From the NCBI GenBank assembly GCA_937927755.1, contig CALBDB010000148.1, forward strand, positions 1 through 34,214: a stretch of DNA of 34,214 nucleotides. Direction: 5' to 3'. The position numbers and the translations under genes are program-made. How positions within the stretch are numbered: the stretch's first letter is position 1; each line of letters opens with the position of its first letter. This document shows positions 24,401 through 34,214 of this stretch, one piece after another. Below the pieces are notes generated by a model that was given only the letters and a program-made list of their open reading frames with translations, was not told the origin of the DNA and made no database searches. This DNA comes from an uncultured Lysobacterales bacterium (GTDB lineage: Bacteria; Pseudomonadota; Gammaproteobacteria; Xanthomonadales; SZUA-36).

Positions 24401-26284
24401 CTAGGCACTTGCCAGGTCACCCTTGTCTTCGAGCCAGCTTTTGCGATCTGAAGCACGTTTCTTGCCGAGCAGCATATCCATCATCTCGCTGGTCTTGGCT
24501 TCACTGTCTATGGTCAGTTGCACCAGGCGGCGTGTATCCGGGTCGATGGTGCTTTCACGTAGCTGCAAGGGATTCATTTCGCCGAGGCCTTTGAAGCGGG
24601 TTTCCGTGATCTTGCCTCTTTTCTTTTCGGCTGCGATCACATCCAGGATGGCCTGGCGTTCTTCGGCGTCCAATGCGTAATGGGTTTCCTTGCCGACATC
24701 GATACGGAAAAGCGGCGGCATGGCGACGAACACGTGGCCGGTTTCGACCAGCGCGTGGAAATGTTTCAGGAACAGGGCGCTGAGCAGCGTGGCAATGTGC
24801 AGGCCGTCGGAATCCGCATCGGCCAGGAGGATGACCTTGCCGTAGCGTAATTCGGATATGACGTCGGAACCGGGGTCCACACCGATGGCGACGGAGATAT
24901 CGTGGACTTCCTGGTTGGACAGCACTGCTTCGGACTCGACTTCCCAGGTGTTCAGGATCTTGCCGCGTAACGGAAGAATGGCCTGGTACTCGCGATTCCG
25001 GGCCTGTTTTGCAGAGCCGCCGGCAGAATCACCTTCGACCAGGAACAGCTCGGTCAATGACAGGTCCTGGCTGGTGCAGTCGGCAAGTTTGCCGGGCAGG
25101 GCAGGGCCGGAGGTGACTTTCTTGCGTACCACCTGGCGGCTTTTCTTCATGCGTTTTTGCGCATTGGATATCGCCAGTGTGGCGATGGCTTCACCGTCGG
25201 TCACATTCTGGTTCAGCCATAAGCTGAAGGCATCTTTGACCACGCCTGAAACAAACGTAGCGCAGGCGCGGGATGACAGGCGCTCCTTGGTCTGGCCGCT
25301 GAACTGGGGGTCGCTCATCTTGACCGACAGGATGTAGGCGATGCGGTCCCAGATATCATCGGGGGCCAGGCGGACTCCACGTGGCAACAGGTTGTGCATC
25401 TCGCAGAATTCACGCAGGGCATCAACCATACCGGTACGTAGTCCGTTGACGTGCGTGCCACCCTGGGCAGTCGGGATCAGGTTGACATAGCTCTCCTGCA
25501 ATTGGCCGCCTTCAGGCAGCCAGCACAGGGCCCAGCTGACTTGCGAGTCGGTGCCCTTCATGTCGCCGGTAAACGGCTTTTCGGGCAATTGCGCGAAACC
25601 GGCCAGCTCGCTTTGCAAGTAGTCTTCAAGACCCTGGCTATAGACCCACTCCTCTTTTTCACCGGATTCGGCCACGCACAAGGTGACATGCAAGCCTGGG
25701 CAAAGCACGGCCTTGGCGCGCAGCAGGTGACGTAACTGCTTGTAGGATATCTTCGGGGTGTCAAAGTACTTTGGATCGGGCCAGAAACGTACCCGGGTAC
25801 CGGTGTTGCGTTGTCCTACGGTGCCGACGACTTTTAAGTCACTGACCTTTTCGCCATTACGGAGACCCATGTGGTACTCCTTTCCATCACGCTTGATCCA
25901 GACTTCAAGGTCGGTGGACAGGGCATTGACAACCGAAACACCAACACCGTGCAGACCACCGGCAAACTGGTAGTTTTCATTGGAAAACTTGCCACCCGCG
26001 TGCAGCCGCGTCAGGATCAGTTCGACCCCGGGGATGCCATGCTCCGGGTGATTGTCCACCGGCATGCCGCGGCCATTGTCGGTAACCTCGACCGAGCCAT
26101 CTTCGTGCAGCGTAACCTCGATGTCCTTGCAATGTCCGGCAAGTGCTTCATCAACACTGTTGTCGACGACTTCCTGGATCAGGTGGTTCGGGTGGGACGT
26201 GTCTGTGTACATGCCGGGGCGGCGTTGTACGGGTTCTAAACCGGTCAGGACTTCAATATCCCGGGCCTGGTATTGTTTGCTCAT
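24401..26284 (-). CDS. parE: DNA topoisomerase IV subunit B
   Basis: A 627-residue ATPase subunit matching ParE length. The GHKL ATP-binding motifs are VVDNSVDEALAGH, VTDNGRGMPVD and the ATP-lid GGLHGVGVSVVNAL. The transducer domain has QGGTHVNGLRTG. The TOPRIM domain has VEGDSAGGSAKQ, LPLRGKILNTWEV and the metal-binding DADSDGLHIATL. The C-terminal RFKGLGEMNPLQL is typical. ParE powers strand passage by the ParC subunit. The ATG at 26284 directly begins the conserved MSKQYQARDIEVLTGLEPV. parC is downstream across the repeat element. Expression of both from one transcript is likely but not shown. Confidence 0.97.
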   Translation of the reverse strand: MSKQYQARDIEVLTGLEPVQRRPGMYTDTSHPNHLIQEVVDNSVDEALAGHCKDIEVTLHEDGSVEVTDNGRGMPVDNHPEHGIPGVELILTRLHAGGKFSNENYQFAGGLHGVGVSVVNALSTDLEVWIKRDGKEYHMGLRNGEKVSDLKVVGTVGQRNTGTRVRFWPDPKYFDTPKISYKQLRHLLRAKAVLCPGLHVTLCVAESGEKEEWVYSQGLEDYLQSELAGFAQLPEKPFTGDMKGTDSQVSWALCWLPEGGQLQESYVNLIPTAQGGTHVNGLRTGMVDALREFCEMHNLLPRGVRLAPDDIWDRIAYILSVKMSDPQFSGQTKERLSSRACATFVSGVVKDAFSLWLNQNVTDGEAIATLAISNAQKRMKKSRQVVRKKVTSGPALPGKLADCTSQDLSLTELFLVEGDSAGGSAKQARNREYQAILPLRGKILNTWEVESEAVLSNQEVHDISVAIGVDPGSDVISELRYGKVILLADADSDGLHIATLLSALFLKHFHALVETGHVFVAMPPLFRIDVGKETHYALDAEERQAILDVIAAEKKRGKITETRFKGLGEMNPLQLRESTIDPDTRRLVQLTIDSEAKTSEMMDMLLGKKRASDRKSWLEDKGDLASA

Positions 26285-26378
26285 GTAGTTCCGTTTACTG
26301 GTGTTTTTTCGGCCGCTAAATCGCGTACGAAACGGGGATTGTTGTCAGCGCCAATCATGCTGAATTATACGCGGGAAT

Positions 26379-26918
26379 TCAATCTGATTTATGTCCGAAG
26401 CTGAACCCGGCTGTGACCGTGATTGCTGCTGTACCGAGAACCTGGAGTTCGGTAAATACCCGTTTGTATCTTAAACCGAAACTGGGAACAATTGCCGGCG
26501 CAACACCGAGTTCATTCAGCGGTATTTTGTCTTCGTAGGGCTCTTCATAGCCGTGTAAAACTCCACCCGTCAACTTGAAATAGGCCCAGTCCTTGCTGAA
26601 CAAGGGCCATATATAACCTGCGTACAGGTACTGGCTCGGTTGCCCGAATGAATTGTCAAAATGTGCAAAACCATAGAGCCAGCGGTTGGTGGTTTCAAAC
26701 TCGATATTGAGCAATTTTTGGTTATTGACATGATCCGGGTCAGAACTCCAGTGTTTTGTGTACAAGGATGTCTGGAATCGCCACTCGGCGATTTCCATAC
26801 CCCGGGCTTTTTGTGTACCAAGCAGCAAGAGCAGACCGATCAACAGGAATCCGGCCGGTTTTGCTGATAAGGGTATGCGGCGCGACGGGCCGGCTACGCG
26901 TATTGTTTCTGGATGCAT
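26379..26918 (-). CDS. Putative outer-membrane beta-barrel protein of unknown function
   Basis: About 179 residues, with a hydrophobic secretion signal (AGFLLIGLLLLLGTQKARG) after a charged N-terminus. The mature part has alternating aromatic strands: WRFQTSLYTKHWSSDPDHVN, WLYGFAHFDNSFGQPSQYLY and LTGGVLHGYEEPYEDKIPL, ending in VTAGFSFGHKSD. This suggests a small outer-membrane barrel, and the HxxxDP and DNSFGQPSQY stretches look like a PagP-like fold. Similar proteins have, from memory, been labelled glycerol-3-phosphate transporters by automatic annotation, which I find unconvincing. The start is uncertain: ATG 26918 is used here, while a GTG at 26951 would add eleven residues. It diverges from pyrG. 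Confidence 0.6.
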   Translation of the reverse strand: MHPETIRVAGPSRRIPLSAKPAGFLLIGLLLLLGTQKARGMEIAEWRFQTSLYTKHWSSDPDHVNNQKLLNIEFETTNRWLYGFAHFDNSFGQPSQYLYAGYIWPLFSKDWAYFKLTGGVLHGYEEPYEDKIPLNELGVAPAIVPSFGLRYKRVFTELQVLGTAAITVTAGFSFGHKSD

Positions 26919-27019
26919 TTGGTCTCTGCGCAAGATGCGGACAAGTTGCACGTTTTAACACAGATTGCATTTTGCATAAAGAAGAACAAATCTTTGTCGC
27001 CATGCGGTCGGGCGGTCGG

Positions 27020-30872
<3,853 letters not shown>

Positions 30873-30879
30873 ACTTTTA

Positions 30880-31194
30880 ATGCGAATAATTACCCTGATA
30901 CTATTTTTCATTCTGATATTGCTACAAATTAAGCTGTGGCTTGGAGAAGGTGGGTTCAGGGATGTAGCGCGTCTCGAAACGCGGGTTGAAGCGCAACGGC
31001 AACAGAACAGCGACCTGCTGCAGCGCAACGCGGAACTCCAGGCAGAGGTAGAGGATTTGCGTGAACGCCTGGATGCGGTGGAAGAACGGGCGCGTAACGA
31101 ATTGGGGCTGATCAAACCGGACGAAAAGTTTTACCAGGTCGTGCCACCGCCGACCGGCAACCCGGAAACCGGTGATAAGAAAGGAGAAGGCTGA
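30880..31194 (+). CDS. ftsB: Cell division protein FtsB
   Basis: A 104-residue bitopic membrane protein of the divisome. It has a short cytoplasmic N-terminus, one transmembrane helix (IITLILFFILILLQIKLWLG), and then a periplasmic coiled coil rich in Leu, Glu, Gln and Arg (VARLETRVEAQRQQ to RARNELGLIKPDEKFYQVV). FtsB links FtsL and FtsQ. The NELGLI and PDEKFYQV motifs and the position between eno and ispD are those of ftsB in E. coli. The tail, PPPTGNPETGDKKGEG, is variable. The ATG at 30880 is chosen over an in-frame start at 30847, which lies within eno. Its stop overlaps the next start (TGATG). Confidence 0.93.
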   Translation: MRIITLILFFILILLQIKLWLGEGGFRDVARLETRVEAQRQQNSDLLQRNAELQAEVEDLRERLDAVEERARNELGLIKPDEKFYQVVPPPTGNPETGDKKGEG

Positions 31195-31931
31195 TGTGCT
31201 CTGAAGCTTCTAATACGGGGTCGGCGAGTGCGCCACGAGTTCATGCCTTGATACCCGCCGCAGGCCGCGGCACACGCTATGGCGGCGCCGTACTCAAACA
31301 ATATCTGCCGATATGCGGTAAGGCAGTGTTGACGCATTCGATCAGGATATTCCAGTTTCATCCGCAGGTCTCCGGGATCACGGTGGTTCTGTCTGAAGAT
31401 GACCAGTGGTTTGATTCGGCCGTAGGCCCATTGGCTTCGGTAGTGAAAACCGTTATCGGTGGTGACACGCGGGCTAAATCAGTCCGTAACGGATTGCAGT
31501 TCATTGTCGACAATTACCCGGAAACAGACTGGGTGCTCGTCCATGACGGCGCTCGGCCATGCTTGTCGGCGCGTAGTCTCGACCGATTGCTGGAGCAGGG
31601 CCTGCAATCTCCCGACGGGGCCATCCTCGCGATGCCAGTGGGTGACACCCTGAAGCAAGCAGGAGAGCAGCGCGAAATTACCGCTACGATCGACAGGAAC
31701 GGGTTGTGGGCTGCCCAGACGCCCCAGCTTTTCCGGATCAAGGCGCTGACCAACGCCATTGATGCGGCCCATCGGGAAGGCCGTGAACTGACCGATGAAG
31801 CTTCGGCCATGGAGTTTGCGGGGGCCAAGCCAAAACTGGTGATGGGATCCGTCGCCAATATCAAGATTACCCACCCGACCGACCTGGCAATAGCAGAAGC
31901 CTTGCTGGGGCGGAGTGATCAGTCCACCTAA
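31194..31931 (+). CDS. ispD: 2-C-methyl-D-erythritol 4-phosphate cytidylyltransferase
   Basis: A 245-residue enzyme of the MEP isoprenoid pathway that transfers CMP from CTP to methylerythritol 4-phosphate. The nucleotide-binding N-terminus reads [20 protein letters not shown]. The family has PKQY here, so the Pro is replaced, but the Arg and Lys are kept. [33 protein letters not shown] and [16 protein letters not shown] follow. AAGGAG upstream and the TGATG overlap with ftsB support the ATG. The ispF gene begins two bases after its stop. The product CTP dependence ties it functionally to pyrG. Confidence 0.96.
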   Translation: MCSEASNTGSASAPRVHALIPAAGRGTRYGGAVLKQYLPICGKAVLTHSIRIFQFHPQVSGITVVLSEDDQWFDSAVGPLASVVKTVIGGDTRAKSVRNGLQFIVDNYPETDWVLVHDGARPCLSARSLDRLLEQGLQSPDGAILAMPVGDTLKQAGEQREITATIDRNGLWAAQTPQLFRIKALTNAIDAAHREGRELTDEASAMEFAGAKPKLVMGSVANIKITHPTDLAIAEALLGRSDQST

Positions 31932-31933
31932 CC

Positions 31934-32413
31934 ATGAAACTTCGTGTCGGACAGGGTATTGACGTACACGCATTTTGCGAGGGTGACCATGTCACGCTCG
32001 GCGGTGTCCGGATAGCCCATAACAAGGGACTGGCGGCCCATTCCGATGGTGATGTGGCCTTGCACGCCTTGTGCGACGCCATGCTAGGGGCGGCGGCGCT
32101 GGGTGACATTGGCAGGCATTTTCCACCCGGTGATCCGGAATGGGCGGATGCAGACAGTCGCGACCTGCTGCGCAAGGTTGACCTGCTGTTAAAGCATGAC
32201 GGCTGGGGCGTTAACAACGCGGATATAACGCTGGTGTGTGAGCAACCAAAAATTACACCGCACGCGGAGCAGATGCAGAGCAACATTGCCGCAGACCTTG
32301 GCCTGGATCCAGAGGACATCTCTATCAAAGCGACAACCACTGAAGGTCTGGGTTTCTGCGGACGCGGTGAAGGTATAAGCGCACTCGCTGTTGTGCTGAT
32401 AAAAAGTTGGTAG
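31934..32413 (+). CDS. ispF: 2-C-methyl-D-erythritol 2,4-cyclodiphosphate synthase
   Basis: A 159-residue MEP-pathway enzyme, active as a trimer with zinc. Metal ligands are Asp and His in GIDVHAF near residues 10-12 and His in [21 protein letters not shown]. The substrate loop [20 protein letters not shown] and the C-terminal [16 protein letters not shown] are near-invariant in the family. It directly follows ispD with a two-base gap and overlaps truD, as in E. coli and many Gammaproteobacteria. The ATG at 31934 lies within a purine-poor stretch, so translation is probably coupled to ispD. Confidence 0.97.
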   Translation: MKLRVGQGIDVHAFCEGDHVTLGGVRIAHNKGLAAHSDGDVALHALCDAMLGAAALGDIGRHFPPGDPEWADADSRDLLRKVDLLLKHDGWGVNNADITLVCEQPKITPHAEQMQSNIAADLGLDPEDISIKATTTEGLGFCGRGEGISALAVVLIKSW

Positions 32414-33459
32414 CAGTTCTCATTCCAGAGTGGCCATACTCCCTCGGCACGCCGTCAGCGCGTGGGGTCATCCGCAGTTGCCCGGAAGACTTCGTCGTAG
32501 AGGAAATCCCGAGAATTCGTCCACAAGGTGAAGGCAGCCACCTGTGGTTGTGGGTGGAAAAACGATCTGCCAACACCGACTGGGTCGCGCGGGAACTGGC
32601 CAGCGCGTTCGGCTGCCATCAGCGTGAGATTGGTTTTGCCGGAATGAAGGACCGCCACGCGGTAACCCGGCAATGGTTTTCAGTTCCAGCGACGGATGCA
32701 ATTGAAGAGATCCTGGAAAACATCCATATCGAAGATGTTCAAATACTTGAAAAGCAAAGACACACGAAGAAATTGAAGCGGGGCTCCCTGGACGGCAATC
32801 GTTTTGTCCTGAAAGTCCGTGACTTTGACGGCGATACCGATGAAACAGAGCAGCGCCTGGAACAGATTCAAATAAATGGCGTGCCGAATTATTTTGGCCC
32901 CCAACGCTTTGGCCACCAGGGCCGGAACGTGGAGCAGGGTTTCAGACTTTTAAGCCAGAATGCCAGGATGAAGCGTAACAAGCGGAGTATTTACCTGTCG
33001 GCCATAAGAAGTTTTCTGTTCAACCAGGTGTTGGCGGAGCGGGTACTCAAGGGTAGCTGGAGCACAATGATCGATGGTGAATTGGCCATGCTGGATGGTA
33101 CGCGTTCAATCTTTCCAGTTGATTTAGCCGATGCGGACATTGAAGACCGTTGCAAACGCCTTGATATACACCCCACGGGACCGATGCCCGGTGAAGGTGG
33201 AACACAGCCGCAGGGTGAAGTCGGCGAACTGGAGCAAGGGGTTTTGCAAAACTGGCCCGAGTTGGTGGAAGTGCTGGTTTCTCAACGAGTGGACAGCAGT
33301 CGCAGGGCATTGCGTTTGTACCCCAACCGGTTAACGTGGGAATTTGGAGGCACCACCCTGGAATTGGGTTTTGAATTACCGCCCGGTACATATGCCACTA
33401 CCGTTCTGAGGGAGATTCTTGACTTCACGGGGGCGGGGCCGGTAAGGGACCAGGATTAA
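32407..33459 (+). CDS. truD: tRNA pseudouridine(13) synthase
   Basis: A 350-residue RNA-modifying enzyme forming pseudouridine at tRNA position 13. The TruD signature [18 protein letters not shown] contains the catalytic Asp (residue 81), and [18 protein letters not shown] is the second family motif. [10 protein letters not shown] and [16 protein letters not shown] close the protein. Translation starts at TTG overlapping the ispF stop by seven bases. No in-frame ATG precedes the conserved [16 protein letters not shown]. The start is therefore likely but not certain. In E. coli truD is followed by surE and pcm. Here an FHA-domain gene follows instead. Confidence 0.94.
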   Translation: MVAVLIPEWPYSLGTPSARGVIRSCPEDFVVEEIPRIRPQGEGSHLWLWVEKRSANTDWVARELASAFGCHQREIGFAGMKDRHAVTRQWFSVPATDAIEEILENIHIEDVQILEKQRHTKKLKRGSLDGNRFVLKVRDFDGDTDETEQRLEQIQINGVPNYFGPQRFGHQGRNVEQGFRLLSQNARMKRNKRSIYLSAIRSFLFNQVLAERVLKGSWSTMIDGELAMLDGTRSIFPVDLADADIEDRCKRLDIHPTGPMPGEGGTQPQGEVGELEQGVLQNWPELVEVLVSQRVDSSRRALRLYPNRLTWEFGGTTLELGFELPPGTYATTVLREILDFTGAGPVRDQD

Positions 33460-33474
33460 TGTGAGTTGGAACGT

Positions 33475-33921
33475 ATGAGTCATTACAAGCTTAAAGGAAC
33501 TTCAGGAAGCGTCATCAACCAGTCATTCCCGTTCGGGGAATCTATCGTGCTCGGGTCTTCAGAAGACTGCGATGTACAGATCGATGGGCCGGGTATCGCA
33601 GAGCGGCACGCAGAAATACGCCTGCTGGACGACAATTCATTACAACTGAAAGACCTTGGTTTCGGCACGCTGCTAAACGGCGAACCGGTTAGCGAGACCC
33701 TGCTGGGTTCGGGTGATGAAATCCGCATCGGCACCTGCCGCTGGATGCTACAGGCGCCCGGTCTGCGGCCCGACCGCGTTTTGACCGAAGATGTGGTTCA
33801 AAAACGCACCCGCCGTTGGCCAAGTGTGCTTGTCTGGACCAGCCTTGTGGCAGGCGCCGCCGCTGTCGCTGTACTCAAGTTCAAACCAGAGTGGTTGGAG
33901 CAGATTCGGGCTTTGTTTTAA
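33475..33921 (+). CDS. FHA-domain membrane-anchored protein
   Basis: A 148-residue protein. Residues about 5-88 form a forkhead-associated phosphothreonine-binding fold: FGESIVLGSSEDCDVQIDG, then IAERHAEIRLL, LKDLGFGTLLNGEPV and SGDEIRIGTCRW. The classical GR and SRxH residues are partly changed (GS, ERHA), so phosphopeptide binding is possible but not certain. A Lys/Arg stretch (VQKRTRRW) is followed by one transmembrane helix (SVLVWTSLVAGAAAVAVL) near the C-terminus, so the FHA domain faces the cytoplasm. The start at 33475 has TTGGA upstream, and an in-frame TTG at 33466 is rejected. It begins 15 bases after truD, so it is probably co-transcribed. No kinase gene lies in the window. Confidence 0.85.
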   Translation: MSHYKLKGTSGSVINQSFPFGESIVLGSSEDCDVQIDGPGIAERHAEIRLLDDNSLQLKDLGFGTLLNGEPVSETLLGSGDEIRIGTCRWMLQAPGLRPDRVLTEDVVQKRTRRWPSVLVWTSLVAGAAAVAVLKFKPEWLEQIRALF

Positions 33922-33926
33922 AATAA

Positions 33927-34211
33927 TCCCCACAGATTACACAGATTACACAGATTACACAGATTAGGAGCGGGACAGGGATGGGTTAAATGGATGTGGG
34001 AGGCGCGTCTCGCGGCGAAAACCCGATCTCGCACACCCCTGTAGGAGCGAACGGCGAAGCTGATCGCGATTCCCCAGGCATTGTGCAAAACCAAACCAAT
34101 CGCGACGCGAGCGTCGCTCCTACAGTCGCAATATCGCCGCGAAACGCGCCTCCCACAGGTATATCATCCGCACAAATCGCTCTTGCTCTTAATCTGTGTA
34201 ATCTGTGGGGA
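33927..34211. repeat. Three nested inverted-repeat families (REP-in-REP-in-REP)
   Basis: The outer arms are TCCCCACAGATTA plus tandem copies (33927-33966) against TAATCTGTGTAATCTGTGGG and following GA (34190-34211). The middle arms are 33995-34018, beginning TGTGGGAGGCGCGTCTCGCG, against 34134-34157, 24 bp with one mismatch. The inner arms are CTGTAGGAGCGA (34039-34050) against TCGCTCCTACAG (34114-34125), the same family as 20106-20184. The pairs nest exactly with no crossing. No ORF is supported in this stretch. It may also act as the terminator of the truD/FHA transcript. The element could continue past the window end. Confidence 0.85.
33931..33966. repeat. Four tandem copies of a 9-bp repeat
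   Basis: CACAGATTA occurs four times head to tail from 33931 to 33966. Two inverted copies (TAATCTGTG) stand at 34190-34207. This forms the outermost arm of the nested repeat structure. The copy-number difference between arms suggests slippage. Confidence 0.9.
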
Positions 34212-34214
34212 GCC

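Noticed and set aside
24143-24456. Roughly 100-codon frames on both strands between parE and parC
   Set aside because: They are translations of the inverted-repeat element (GWVYPPET on both strands) and not genes.
33931-33966. Short regular repeats resembling a CRISPR array
   Set aside because: The 9-bp units are head to tail with no spacers, and no cas genes are present.

Overview
The window looks like a chromosomal segment of a Gammaproteobacterium, probably free-living or marine. The block pyrG-kdsA-eno-ftsB-ispD-ispF-truD is the conserved gammaproteobacterial order, and parE/parC, a large TonB-dependent receptor and REP-type palindromes fit that group. I cannot place it to genus from sequence reading alone.

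Region 1 (1-11973) is an accessory catabolic locus built around a divergent promoter. On the minus strand lie a TonB-dependent outer-membrane receptor, a strong hairpin, a small membrane protein and a sodium:solute symporter cut by the window edge. On the plus strand, starting with a TetR regulator, lie an atypical KAS III-like enzyme, an AMP-forming acyl-CoA ligase, an alpha/beta hydrolase, a secreted circularly permuted (type-2) PHB-depolymerase-like esterase, a MaoC/PhaJ-type hydratase, a spinster-like MFS transporter and an SDR dehydrogenase. The first four plus-strand genes are joined by ATGA overlaps. Together they read as a capture-hydrolyse-import-activate-oxidise pathway for an exogenous ester or hydroxyacyl compound. 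This is the best candidate for an undescribed system in the window.

Region 2 (11989-20184) holds an isolated patatin-like lipase with an unexplained double hairpin upstream, an aldehyde dehydrogenase with its DUF779 partner, and a LysR regulator divergent from an aminotransferase plus an atypical transketolase. The last pair looks like a second uncharacterised pathway. It ends in a REPIN-like inverted pair of GTAG-type repeats.

Region 3 (20200-26918) has a bacteriohemerythrin, a DUF3617 protein, a small SEL1-like secreted protein, parC and parE, and an outer-membrane protein of unknown function. parE and parC are separated by a structured inverted-repeat element.

Region 4 (27067-33921) is the housekeeping block: CTP synthase, metal-dependent-type KdsA, enolase, FtsB, IspD, IspF, TruD and a membrane-anchored FHA protein. 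It is followed at 33927-34211 by three different inverted-repeat families nested one inside another.

No rRNA, tRNA, CRISPR array, prophage or intact insertion sequence was recognised.
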